From positions 53,962 to 117,961 of the forward strand of contig NZ_BACQ01000036.1 of NCBI RefSeq assembly GCF_000260435.1: 64,000 nt of DNA, read 5' to 3'. Each line of letters opens with the position of its first letter. Within the stretch, counting starts at the first letter, position 1. The translations under genes were made by a program, and so were the position numbers. The notes under the pieces are model-generated. The model ran no database searches. It was not told the origin of the DNA and saw only the letters and a list, made by a program, of their open reading frames with translations. Positions 17,335 to 25,238 of the stretch are shown here, piece after piece. The DNA is from Lacticaseibacillus zeae DSM 20178 = KCTC 3804 (GTDB lineage Bacteria; Bacillota; Bacilli; Lactobacillales; Lactobacillaceae).

Positions 17335-18540
17335 CTAAGCTTGCTCGGCAACCAAGGTAGGTTGGTGCAATGCCATTTTTAAGGCATCGCCTAATGCCTT
17401 GATACCGGTATCGATCTGTTCCAAGGTCGGGCCGGTGAAGTTGAGCCGGGCGCCGTTGACCTGTGCGGAGGTCGCATATAGATTGGCCGATGGCACATAG
17501 GAGATGTTGTTTTCCGGCAATAGATGCTGCTTCATGAAGGCACCCATGTCAAAATCGTCCGGCATCGTGAGCCAAAGGAAGAAGCCGCCGTCAGGATTGT
17601 TGAAGTGGGCTTCGGGCGGCATGTAGCGAGTCATGGCGTCGACCATGGCGTCTTTCTTTTCACGATAACGATCCTGAATCTGCTTAATGTGCGCATCCAG
17701 ATCGTTTTCCTCCATGTAATCATTGATACCGTGCATGGTCAGGTTGCTGGATTCCAGGTCACTGCCGCCTTTTAACGCGATTAGCTCTTTCAAAAGATCC
17801 GGCGCAGCAACTAACCAGCCCATTCGCAAACTAGGTGAGAGGATCTTGCTGAAGCTGCCAAGATAGATGACCCGACCTTCTGTATCTAAGGATTTAATGG
17901 TTGGCAACGGCTTGCCGTCGTAGCGAAGATCGCGGTAAGGATTGTCTTCAAGAATCATCACATCGTATTGATTGGCCAAGCGAATCAGGGCTTTCCGTTT
18001 GGCGAGCGACATCACGATGCCGGTTGGATTTTGAAAATCCGGAACCGTGTAGATGAATTTGACGGAGCGGCTCATCAAGACCCGTTGCAGAGCGTTGATG
18101 TCAATACCGTCGTCCTGCATCGGCACTTCGTAGTAAGTTGGCTGATAAGCATTAAATGCAGCCAAGGCGCCTAAGTAAGTTGGCGCTTCAACCACCAGGC
18201 CGTCGCCAGGGTCAAGCATTAACCGCGCAACCAGATCGATGCCTTGCTGGGCACCTTGCGTCATCATGATATCGGCCGCACGTGTCGGCATACCGGTGGC
18301 TCGCAGCCGCGCCGCAATCTTTTCCCGGAGTGGCAGGTAACCTTGCGTGCTGGCGTATTGCAGCAACTCGGTATCGCCACTGGTGAAGCTGTGCTTAAAA
18401 GCGCGGTTGAGCTGCTGTGTCGGGAACAGGCTGCGATCCGGATAACCGCCGGCAAAGGAAATGACATTCGGGCCGGAAGCCGCGAACAGATCCTCTAAGC
18501 CTGATTTACCGGTTTTTTGTGTACGTTTTGCGAATTTCAT
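17335..18540 (-). CDS. PLP-dependent aminotransferase, class I/II (2-aminoadipate/LysN-like)
   Basis: A 401-residue fold-type I aminotransferase. The N-terminal ISFAGGYPDRSLFP, the central FIYTVPDFQNPTGIVMS and the EDNPYRDLRYDG motif are typical of the group that includes LysN and related multisubstrate enzymes. The PLP-binding lysine is in YLGSFSKILSPSLRMGW. The ATG at 18540 follows an AAAGGGGGA site; the longer frame has none. The gene is divergent from the LysR-type regulator at 18807, which is therefore the likely controller. The substrate (aromatic, branched-chain or aminoadipate) cannot be read from the sequence. The minus-strand sRNA candidate follows about 95 nt downstream. Confidence 0.85.
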   Translation of the reverse strand: MKFAKRTQKTGKSGLEDLFAASGPNVISFAGGYPDRSLFPTQQLNRAFKHSFTSGDTELLQYASTQGYLPLREKIAARLRATGMPTRAADIMMTQGAQQGIDLVARLMLDPGDGLVVEAPTYLGALAAFNAYQPTYYEVPMQDDGIDINALQRVLMSRSVKFIYTVPDFQNPTGIVMSLAKRKALIRLANQYDVMILEDNPYRDLRYDGKPLPTIKSLDTEGRVIYLGSFSKILSPSLRMGWLVAAPDLLKELIALKGGSDLESSNLTMHGINDYMEENDLDAHIKQIQDRYREKKDAMVDAMTRYMPPEAHFNNPDGGFFLWLTMPDDFDMGAFMKQHLLPENNISYVPSANLYATSAQVNGARLNFTGPTLEQIDTGIKALGDALKMALHQPTLVAEQA

Positions 18541-18749
18541 GATGAAAATCCCCCTTTGGTATCGATGCAAGAAGCGGCGCGATACCTTCGTCGCGCTGGT
18601 TCAAAAATCTGATCAACGCTTTCTTATTGACACTAGTGTAAAACGGCTCGTATGATTGAGTAAAGCTCAACTATTTCAGGTTAAGTTGAATACTGTTCAT
18701 GTTAAAAAGAACGAACACACTTAGAGACTGATGTGACGGGATTTGTCTT

Positions 18750-18778
18750 GCTGAAGTGACAAGCGCTGTCACTTCAGC
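18750..18778. promoter_or_regulatory. 12-bp perfect inverted repeat in the aminotransferase/LysR gap
   Basis: GCTGAAGTGACA, then AGCGC, then TGTCACTTCAGC. The repeat is perfect over 12 bp with a 5-nt centre, 28 nt before the lysR start. It is a candidate operator for LysR autoregulation and control of the divergent gene. It could also form a hairpin in the lysR leader. Confidence 0.6.
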
Positions 18779-18806
18779 TTCGCGGTGAAAAGGAAGAAAA
18801 AATATC

Positions 18807-19709
18807 ATGGGTAATTTTTCGTATGAAGTTTTTAGCAAGGTTGTCGAACGCGGGACACTAGCGCAAGCAGCGGCAGAATTGAATGTCACACCGAGTGCGG
18901 TCAGTCATAGCATCAGCCAACTAGAAAGCGAGCTGGGCTTTCCACTACTGATTCGCAATCGTACCGGCGTGACCTTGACCGAAGACGGTGCTCAGGTGTT
19001 GCCGATTATTCAGAGTATTCAAAATCTTGAGGAGCAACTGTCACAAGTGGCCGATAACATCAATGGCGTCAATACCGGACGCATTCGTATCGGCGCGTTT
19101 TCATCGGTGTCGACGAACTGGCTGCCCACGATTATTCAACGGTTTAAGAAGCGATATCCGCACATTGAAATCAGCGTGGTTCAAGGGACTTTCAATCGCA
19201 TTGTGGACGCTGTGCGATTGGGAACGGCTGATTTAGGGTTCTCTTCACTGCCGGTTGGCCCGGGCGTGGTTGTGGAGCCGTTGTTGAAGGATCCAATTTA
19301 CTGTATCACGCCGAAAAGCTTCAAGCCCAAGAATGGTAAAACAGTGACGCAGGCGGATGTCGAAAAGCGGAACTTTATTCTTCAACAAATCGACTACGAC
19401 CGCGATACCAAGCGCGCTTTGGATCGCTATCATGTGTCGACGAACACCATTAATTACTCAATTGACGACCAAAGCATTTTGTCGATGGTCGAGTCGGGCC
19501 TAGGGCTTGGCATTTTACCGAAACTGGCCTTGCAGAAGCTGGTGGGTGATGTTAATGTTTATCCGTTTTCTGAACCATTTTCCCGGACGCTATGTTTGGT
19601 GATTAATCCGACCATTAAAAAATCACCTTCTGTCCAAAAGATGCAGCAGGTGATTAATGGGTTCTTGGCTGAGACCTATGGAGAAGCTTTTTTAGGCCAT
19701 CAAGGGTAA
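18807..19709 (+). CDS. LysR family transcriptional regulator
   Basis: A 300-residue regulator. The N-terminal winged helix-turn-helix is at about 1-60 (TLAQAAAELNVTPSAVSHSISQLESELGFPLLIR). The effector-binding domain is at about 90-295 (GRIRIGAFSSVSTNWLPTIIQRF). The start is ATG after AGGAAG. It is divergent from the class I aminotransferase, with a 266-nt gap holding a strong palindrome. The usual LysR arrangement predicts control of the neighbour by an amino or keto acid ligand. The gene ends 5 nt from the convergent rnhA stop. Confidence 0.88.
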   Translation: MGNFSYEVFSKVVERGTLAQAAAELNVTPSAVSHSISQLESELGFPLLIRNRTGVTLTEDGAQVLPIIQSIQNLEEQLSQVADNINGVNTGRIRIGAFSSVSTNWLPTIIQRFKKRYPHIEISVVQGTFNRIVDAVRLGTADLGFSSLPVGPGVVVEPLLKDPIYCITPKSFKPKNGKTVTQADVEKRNFILQQIDYDRDTKRALDRYHVSTNTINYSIDDQSILSMVESGLGLGILPKLALQKLVGDVNVYPFSEPFSRTLCLVINPTIKKSPSVQKMQQVINGFLAETYGEAFLGHQG

Positions 19710-19714
19710 AATAA

Positions 19715-20197
19715 TCAGGAGCGATCATCGAGCCGATCCATGGTTTGGTTCAACGCCTCATCGACGCGATTGTTGTTATGATTGGTGGCATGGCCTTTCA
19801 CTTTATGAAACGTCACGTGATCGAAGCGGTTAACTTGATGCAGCAGCGCCTGCCATAACTCGGCGTTTTTAACCGGCTTGCCGTGGTTGCGCCAGCCGTT
19901 TTGCTGCCACTTGACCCACCAGCGTTGTTGCATAGTGTTGATCACGTATGCAGAATCGGAGTAAACGTCGACCGGAATGTCCGTGCGCTTGATCGCTTTT
20001 AATCCTTGAATCACCGCCATAATTTCCATATAATTATTGGTTCGGCCGTAATCGCCTTCAGAGAGCATTTTCTCATACTCCCCGTAGATCAGTAACGCGG
20101 CCCACGCGCTTTTATCGGTGGGCCGGACTGAGCCGCCAGCGTGATTGCCGGTGTTGCGATTGCCGCCGTCTGTATAAAGTACAATTGATTCAGCCAT
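19715..20197 (-). CDS. rnhA: Ribonuclease HI
   Basis: A 160-residue enzyme that cleaves the RNA strand of RNA-DNA hybrids using two divalent metal ions. The DEDD carboxylates are visible: Asp10 (LYTDGG), Glu58 (NNYMEI), Asp81 (YSDSAYV) and Asp146 (NNRVDEAL). The basic loop WWVKWQQNGWRNHGKPVKN corresponds to the hybrid-binding protrusion. The flexible loop His136 (VKGHATN) is present. The length fits bacterial type 1 enzymes. It is a single gene, convergent with lysR. Confidence 0.93.
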   Translation of the reverse strand: MAESIVLYTDGGNRNTGNHAGGSVRPTDKSAWAALLIYGEYEKMLSEGDYGRTNNYMEIMAVIQGLKAIKRTDIPVDVYSDSAYVINTMQQRWWVKWQQNGWRNHGKPVKNAELWQALLHQVNRFDHVTFHKVKGHATNHNNNRVDEALNQTMDRLDDRS

Positions 20198-20292
20198 CTT
20201 GTCCTCGCTTTCTAACTACCTATTGTAGGGGAACGGGTTGCAGATGGCTATCCTTGATCGCTTTCGAAAAATGATTGAAAAGAGGCTGCTGC

Positions 20293-21105
20293 ATGAATCG
20301 TTATCTTATCGCATTGGATCTGGATGGTACGACCTTGAACGCTGATGGCCAGTTGAGCGCTGGCACGATCGCTGTTTTGCAGGCGGCGCAGGCAGCAGGC
20401 CATTTGGTGGTCATTGCAACCGGCCGTCCGGATGCTATTTCAGAACAATTTTATGATGCTTTAAAGCTACAAGGGCCGATGATCAATTTTAACGGTGCCT
20501 TGATTCACATGCCGCACCGCCACTGGCAATATGAAAAGGAAGTCACGATTCCGATTCCGGTGGCCTTATCCTTGCGCCAGTTGAAGCAGGCGTTTGCGTT
20601 TAAAGTGATGGTGGCAGAAGGCAAGCGCTTGTTGGTGGCGGATCGGCCGTACGCCAACATTCCGTTTTTGCCGGATCGCTTACACCCCGATGCGTTGTTA
20701 GATGAGCAGGGGCTGCGGCAGGCACCGATTTCGGTCACCATGTTTATGGAAGCCAAGATCTTCAAGCCGGTTGCTAGGCAGGTCGCGGCGCTGTATCCGC
20801 ATCTGGCCGCTAAAACCTGGGGTGCCTGGAGCGGGGAATACACGGCGCTGGAAGTCACCAGCCGCAATACGAGTAAATCCCGAGCACTGGCTTATGTGGC
20901 AGGATGTTACGGCATTGATCAGTCGCATATCATTGCATTTGGTGATGATATGAACGATTTGGATATGCTGCAATTTGCCGGTCATGGGGTGGCCATGAAA
21001 AATGCGCGTCCGGCCATTCTTGCAGCAGCCGACGCGCATACGCCAAGCGATAACGAGCACGATGGCGTTGCGGATTATTTAGCGGATTACCTGAAACTGG
21101 CTTAG
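20293..21105 (+). CDS. Cof-type HAD family sugar-phosphate phosphatase
   Basis: A 270-residue HAD phosphatase of the Cof/IIB class. Motif I is LDLDGTTLN (nucleophile Asp at about 10). Motif II is VVIATGRP. A C2-type cap covers about 85-195. Motifs III and IV include NTSKSRAL and IIAFGDDMNDLDML. These proteins dephosphorylate sugar phosphates, flavin precursors or similar small molecules in the cytoplasm; the substrate is not readable. The ATG at 20293 is preferred, since AGAGG lies 7 nt upstream; an earlier TTG at 20275 lacks a site. A second member is at 24266. Confidence 0.85.
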   Translation: MNRYLIALDLDGTTLNADGQLSAGTIAVLQAAQAAGHLVVIATGRPDAISEQFYDALKLQGPMINFNGALIHMPHRHWQYEKEVTIPIPVALSLRQLKQAFAFKVMVAEGKRLLVADRPYANIPFLPDRLHPDALLDEQGLRQAPISVTMFMEAKIFKPVARQVAALYPHLAAKTWGAWSGEYTALEVTSRNTSKSRALAYVAGCYGIDQSHIIAFGDDMNDLDMLQFAGHGVAMKNARPAILAAADAHTPSDNEHDGVADYLADYLKLA

Positions 21106-21124
21106 GGACAAGTCAACGATGAAA

Positions 21125-21245
21125 ATAACGCGTTCGCCGGCGCAGGAGCCTACGTATAAGGACCTTGGTCGCAATGGTCAAAGTCCGATCATCACGCCCA
21201 AGGCCACTTATACTCCGGCTCCTGAACGCGCCGGCTCACGCTCAC
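21125..21245 (+). repeat. R1 hairpin repeat, copy c
   Basis: A full R1 element with inner stem CTTGGTCGCAATGGTC, middle stem AGGAGCC/GGCTCCT and TATAAG/CTTATA. It begins 20 nt after the HAD stop and is directly followed by copy d. Confidence 0.88.
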
Positions 21246-21246
21246 G

Positions 21247-21367
21247 ATAACGCGTTCGCCAGCCCAGAAACCTGCGTGTAAGGACCTTGGTCGCAATGGT
21301 CAAAGCCCGACCATCACGCCCAAGGCCACTTACACTCCGGTTTCTAACCGGGCTGACTCACGCTCAC
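21247..21367 (+). repeat. R1 hairpin repeat, copy d
   Basis: A tandem partner of copy c. The middle stem is AGAAACC/GGTTTCT and GTGTAAG/CTTACAC; the loop-closing pairs are ATGGTC/GACCAT. It ends 21 nt before the ATG of the phosphatase gene, directly against its ribosome binding site region. Confidence 0.88.
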
Positions 21368-21388
21368 AGAAAATAGGGGATTGTAATC

Positions 21389-22090
21389 ATGACAACGCTT
21401 TATCTTGTCCGTCACGGGCAAACCGAATTTAATGTTCAAAAACGGGTTCAGGGAATGGCTGATTCTGCCTTAACTCCCAAAGGCATTGCAGATGCCAAAG
21501 CATTGGGATTGGGGTTTAAGACAGCAGGTGTTCGATTTGATGCGGCATTTGCGAGTGATTTGACCCGCGCGATCGACACGGCGCATTTTATTTTAAGCGG
21601 GCTAGGCGAACCGTTGCCGGTCACAACGCTGATGGGCTTACGTGAAGAAAATTATGGCAAGTTTGAAGGACAGCTGGCGAATGATTTTTCGTTAGCGACC
21701 ATGGGCGTTGCCAATTTTCACAAAGCCTTGGCCAATCGCGAAATTACCTTGGCGCAAACGGCTGATGCGGCGTTTGCGGCTAATATGGATCAACATCCGA
21801 ATACTGCCGAGACGAATCGCATGGTTCAGGAACGGCTCAATCGGACTTTGCGCGCAATTGCCGTGGAAGCCGAGACAAAAGATTGGCAGCGAGTTTTGGT
21901 GGTGACCCACGGAACTGCTGCGTTGATGTGGTTGAACTACATCCATTACAACATTGATGGCCGGGAAATGCTCGACAATGCCAGTGTTACCAAACTGTCG
22001 TGGACTAATGAGCGTTTTCGGGTCACCGATTTTAATGACTTAGGCTTCCTGCATCAGGGCCAGAAAGTGGCTGGGGAAGCCAGCGCTTAA
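21389..22090 (+). CDS. Histidine phosphatase superfamily (phosphoglycerate-mutase-like)
   Basis: A 233-residue phosphatase. The RHG motif LVRHGQTEFN holds the catalytic His near residue 9. The LREENYGKFEG and VVTHGTAALMW segments supply the other conserved acid and His. The family covers broad-specificity phosphatases and cofactor-dependent mutases; the sequence does not settle which. The start is ATG after GGGGA, 21 nt downstream of R1 copy d, so its mRNA leader probably contains the repeat. Its stop overlaps by 4 nt with the stop of the convergent DUF1275 gene. Confidence 0.85.
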   Translation: MTTLYLVRHGQTEFNVQKRVQGMADSALTPKGIADAKALGLGFKTAGVRFDAAFASDLTRAIDTAHFILSGLGEPLPVTTLMGLREENYGKFEGQLANDFSLATMGVANFHKALANREITLAQTADAAFAANMDQHPNTAETNRMVQERLNRTLRAIAVEAETKDWQRVLVVTHGTAALMWLNYIHYNIDGREMLDNASVTKLSWTNERFRVTDFNDLGFLHQGQKVAGEASA

Positions 22091-22764
22091 TGCAGTTTAA
22101 TCTGGTCTTGCCAGAAAATGCCGTCAATGGCGATTAGGCATAGTGCCGCGCCGGCCAAAGCATAAGTGCCGATATAGTGAGTCAGGATGCTGGTAATGCC
22201 AGCTCCAGCCGCAAAACTCAGGATAATGGTACCGATCACAGCTGCGGATTCGCGGCTTTTTTGCTGGCCGCGAATGAAGCCATCATAGAGATTCTGAGCA
22301 GCTGTCCGGAGATTGCCGGTCATCATTAATGAAGTAAACGGACCCCCGCGTAACCGGCGGAACTCCTGAAGTTGAGCGGCAGCAATGAGCGAGACCATGG
22401 CGCTGGCGACCAAGTCAGGCAACCAGCGGCCTAGCAGACTGACGAGCAAAATTAATCCGATTTCGTAACGAACGATCCAACGTTGTTCGCTCAAGGGATG
22501 CTGACGTTTATCGGCTTGCAGCTGAATGGCCCGTGCCGCCATCGTGCCGAACATGAAGGCCAGGATCGGTACGACATAGCGAATCGCCGTATACCATTGT
22601 GCCTGACTAAGATGCACACCTAATAGAATGACATTCCCGGTCTGCAAGCCAGCAAAAACTTCGCCATGCAGCAAATAGGTAAACGCATCAAAACTGCCAG
22701 CAGCGCCGGTAAGCAACGTGCCGATTAATAGACTTTCATGGATAGGCTGATCTTTGGTTTGCAT
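22087..22764 (-). CDS. YoaK/DUF1275 family membrane protein
   Basis: A 225-residue integral membrane protein with about six helices. The family hallmarks are AAGSFDAFTYLLHGEVFAGLQTGN near the N-terminus and GGPFTSLMMTGNLRTA in the middle. The function is unknown; the family is widespread and thought to be a small transporter or channel. The start is ATG, 7 nt after AAAGGCGG. It converges with the phosphatase gene, sharing four bases at the stops. Confidence 0.88.
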   Translation of the reverse strand: MQTKDQPIHESLLIGTLLTGAAGSFDAFTYLLHGEVFAGLQTGNVILLGVHLSQAQWYTAIRYVVPILAFMFGTMAARAIQLQADKRQHPLSEQRWIVRYEIGLILLVSLLGRWLPDLVASAMVSLIAAAQLQEFRRLRGGPFTSLMMTGNLRTAAQNLYDGFIRGQQKSRESAAVIGTIILSFAAGAGITSILTHYIGTYALAGAALCLIAIDGIFWQDQIKLH

Positions 22765-22913
22765 ATGGATTGCCGCCTTTTAATGATAATGTGTGAACCG
22801 CGCAACTTATTGTACCCAAATTCGCCATCTTGACAACGAAAATGCCTCGTTGGCCTAGCTATTGGTGAGAATTGCAGGTGTTTCTTAAATCAGACATGTT
22901 GGGTTTACGCCAC

Positions 22914-22951
22914 TAAAAACCCCGGCTAGCCGAGTTTGCTGGCTGCCGGGG
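22914..22951 (-). terminator. Terminator of the DUF2187 gene
   Basis: On the plus strand CCCCGGCTAGCC (22920-22931) pairs with GGCTGCCGGGG (22941-22951), apart from one unpaired base. The minus strand has the following T5, so it fits transcription from the 23047 gene. Confidence 0.75.
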
Positions 22952-23046
22952 GTAGTTTGTTCTATTGGGATGCGACTAAGTAAATAATAACAACCGGCAT
23001 GACCACAGTGTTAGAGAGCCATGCTTGGTTGATCATTATCGGATGA

Positions 23047-23310
23047 TTATTTTTTATGGTCCTCGGCGGATTCTGGTGGGAATGCCAGGACAGTGCCACC
23101 ACCAAGGTTTTTAGTCATGGCGTGGAAATTTGTAACAATTTTAAAATTCAGCTCCGAAGCATTCTGTCGGTCTTGCTCTGCATAGTCAGTAATGGTCAGT
23201 AGCGCAGAGTTTTCGTAAACTTTTTCGATTTTCCCGGTGAAAGGCGCTTCCATGTCTTCCTTAACCTGACAAACAACAGCGTCTCCGAGATGTAATTTTT
23301 CTTTTTCCAT
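23047..23310 (-). CDS. DUF2187-like small protein (KOW-type fold)
   Basis: An 87-residue protein with LHLGDAVVCQVKED followed by FTGKIEKVYENSALLTI, the pattern of DUF2187 proteins, which resemble a small KOW/SH3-like barrel. A C-terminal extension (about 55-87) is less typical. The start is ATG about 12 nt after a GGAGG-like stretch (GGCTGGAGGC). It is a single gene with its own terminator. The role is unknown; RNA or ribosome association is only suggested by the fold. Confidence 0.6.
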   Translation of the reverse strand: MEKEKLHLGDAVVCQVKEDMEAPFTGKIEKVYENSALLTITDYAEQDRQNASELNFKIVTNFHAMTKNLGGGTVLAFPPESAEDHKK

Positions 23311-23459
23311 AATGCCTCCAGCCTTTCAAAAATTCCCAACATAAGTGGCATATTATAACATTCGTTCTCCAATAGCAAGGTACTAGAGGCGGAAAGTTTC
23401 AAAATCCTAAAAATATTTCTTGATTTTTTGAAAATGACCGCGCCGCCAGCAGAGGGCTT

Positions 23460-23488
23460 TTCAAAAACGGCCTAAAAGTGGTTATAAT
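23460..23488 (+). promoter_or_regulatory. SigA-type promoter for the 23518 gene
   Basis: TTCAAA (23460-23465), 17 nt, TATAAT (23483-23488); the ATG lies 29 nt after the -10 box. Confidence 0.6.
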
Positions 23489-23517
23489 GGAATAAAATAG
23501 AAAGGACGAAATTAGTC

Positions 23518-23862
23518 ATGGCAGCTAGCAACACAACGATCGATCAACTGAATGAGGCGGCACAACAAACCGCACTGGAAACTTTTGCAAAATTTTACCT
23601 TAACCGGTTCTTTGGAGCGGGGTTAGACGTTTTCTCCCAGCTTGATAAGCAAGGTGATTTGGCCGATATTAACCATTATCTCCTCGACAACCGTACTTTG
23701 ACGCGGGAGGAATTGACGAGCGGCTTGTTGACGCATCGGTCAGGTAATCTGCTGGATCTTCTGAAGCAGGTTAAGGTTAAGTACAATGCACAAGGCGCTC
23801 CGGAAACACCATGGCAAGAATGGTATGCTGCGCAGATTGATAAGCTGCCGCAGGGACTTTAA
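23518..23862 (+). CDS. Hypothetical protein, 114 residues
   Basis: A soluble, mainly helical protein (TALETFAKFYLNRFFGAGLDVFSQL; NLLDLLKQVKVKYNAQG) without any catalytic or membrane motif that I recognise. It is preceded by a clear promoter and an AAAGGA site 8 nt before the ATG, and followed by a strong hairpin. It is therefore a real single-gene unit of unknown function. Confidence 0.75.
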   Translation: MAASNTTIDQLNEAAQQTALETFAKFYLNRFFGAGLDVFSQLDKQGDLADINHYLLDNRTLTREELTSGLLTHRSGNLLDLLKQVKVKYNAQGAPETPWQEWYAAQIDKLPQGL

Positions 23863-23940
23863 GCGATGATTGCGATAAGCGTTTGGTTTAAGCGTTTATT
23901 GGAAACGTATTTGAAATGATTGATAGATGAGTGTTAAAGA

Positions 23941-23982
23941 GAATCGGTCATAGAAACTTGTGATGTTTCTATGGCCGATTTC
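23941..23982 (+). terminator. Long hairpin, probable terminator
   Basis: GAATCGGTCATAGAAAC pairs with GTTTCTATGGCCGATTTC around a 7-nt loop. The T run is weak on the plus strand. Confidence 0.6.
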
Positions 23983-24001
23983 ATGTAAAGGTTCGTTCAC
24001 G

Positions 24002-24123
24002 ATAACGCGTTCGTCGGCGCAGGGGTCTGCGTGTAAGGACCTTGGTCGCAATGGCCTAAGCCCGGGCCATCACGCCCAAGGCCGCTTACACTCCGACCCC
24101 TAACCGCGCCGGCTCACGCTCAC
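24002..24123 (+). repeat. R1 hairpin repeat, copy e
   Basis: Middle stem AGGGGTC/GACCCCT and GTGTAAG/CTTACAC; loop-closing pairs ATGGCC/GGCCAT. First of a tandem pair with copy f, filling the gap between the 23518 gene and the HAD gene at 24266. Confidence 0.88.
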
Positions 24124-24124
24124 T

Positions 24125-24244
24125 ATAACGCGTTCGCTGGCGCAGGAGCCTGCGTATAAGGACCTTGGTCGCAATGGCCAAACCCGGGCCATCACGCCCA
24201 AGGCCGCTTATACTCCGGCTCCTAAGCGCGCCAGCTCACGCTCA
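24125..24244 (+). repeat. R1 hairpin repeat, copy f
   Basis: Middle stem AGGAGCC/GGCTCCT and TATAAG/CTTATA; loop-closing pairs ATGGCC/GGCCAT. It ends 21 nt before the ATG at 24266. Confidence 0.88.
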
Positions 24245-24265
24245 GCCAAAAGAGAGGAAGTACCC

Positions 24266-25078
24266 ATGGCCAAATACTTAATCGTAAGTGATATTGACGG
24301 GACGTTAACGGCCAATCATCATGATGTCACAGCAAACACAGCTCAGGCATTGGAAAATGCGGTGGCGGCGGGCGCGGCTTTTTATGTTGCGACCGGGCGC
24401 ATGCATGCGCTGGCGGAAGTTGTCGCCAAACAGTTTCAGCCCGACGCCAGCATTATCGCTTCTAATGGCGCCGTGTATGACTTTTCCGGTGAACGGGTGC
24501 ATCACACACTTGGCGAAGACGCATTGACGGCAGTTGAAGAAGTCAGTGCCGATTTGAATCTTAACGCCTTGTACTTTAGCGATGATACCGTTTATTTCAC
24601 CGGAACACTGCCGCCCGCCATTGAAGCAGCCGCCCGCAAGTTTGCGCCTAAATCGGTTGAAATTAAGGTGGTCGGTGTGCCATCGATAAAGGAACTATTG
24701 ACCCACGCCGCGGTGATTACGAATGGCATTATTTTTGGCCCCGGTAATACGAGCGCTTTGGATGCTGGCAAAACAGCCCTGGAGGCGCGTGATGTTTTGC
24801 ATGTCTCGGCCTCAGAACATACGAATCTGGAGCTAATTCCCAAGCATGTCGATAAGGCCAATGCTGTGCGCGAATTACAGGAAAAGACCGGCATTGCACC
24901 GGACCATACGATTGCTTTTGGCGACGGCCTTAATGATTTAGGGATGTTGCAAGCCGCTGGGGTGAGTGTGGCCATGGGCAATGCCGTGCCCGAAGTCAAG
25001 CGCGTTGCCCGATATGTGACCGATACCAATGTCGATGACGGCGTGGCGCATTTTTTGACGGAATTTTTTGAAAAATAA
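24266..25078 (+). CDS. Cof-type HAD family phosphatase
   Basis: A 270-residue HAD phosphatase. Motif I is VSDIDGTLTA (nucleophile Asp at about 9), motif II is FYVATGRM, and motif IV is IAFGDGLNDLGML. The C2 cap lies between about 80 and 190. The start is ATG after GAGAGGAAG, immediately downstream of two tandem R1 repeats, and a strong terminator follows. It belongs to the same superfamily as the 20293 gene, but the two are diverged and are not a recent duplication. The substrate is unknown. Confidence 0.85.
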   Translation: MAKYLIVSDIDGTLTANHHDVTANTAQALENAVAAGAAFYVATGRMHALAEVVAKQFQPDASIIASNGAVYDFSGERVHHTLGEDALTAVEEVSADLNLNALYFSDDTVYFTGTLPPAIEAAARKFAPKSVEIKVVGVPSIKELLTHAAVITNGIIFGPGNTSALDAGKTALEARDVLHVSASEHTNLELIPKHVDKANAVRELQEKTGIAPDHTIAFGDGLNDLGMLQAAGVSVAMGNAVPEVKRVARYVTDTNVDDGVAHFLTEFFEK

Positions 25079-25120
25079 ATTTTTATGGAGAAAACAGGGT
25101 TTCCAGTTGCTTGTTTGTTG

Positions 25121-25162
25121 AACGTTTGCCACGATAGAGATAGTGGCAAACGTTTTTATTTT
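25121..25162 (+). terminator. Terminator of the 24266 gene
   Basis: AACGTTTGCCAC (25121-25132) and GTGGCAAACGTT (25143-25154) form a perfect 12-bp stem followed by TTTTATTTT. Confidence 0.9.
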
Positions 25163-25177
25163 GTAACTGTCTATCAT

Positions 25178-25215
25178 TAACGCGTTCGTCGGCGCAGGAG
25201 CCGGCGCACGCTCAC
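25178..25215 (+). repeat. R1 internal-deletion derivative, copy g
   Basis: The left end TAACGCGTTCGTCGGCGCAG is joined, after GAGCC, directly to the right end GGCGCACGCTCAC. About 80 central nt of R1 are missing. Both element ends are intact, and it still ends 23 nt before a start codon. Confidence 0.75.
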
Positions 25216-25238
25216 TAACAACTAGGGGGGCTTTGTTC

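Noticed and set aside
21125..21367. Tandem R1 pair as the inverted-repeat ends of an insertion sequence
   Set aside because: No transposase gene lies between or near them, each copy folds on itself, and no target duplication is seen.
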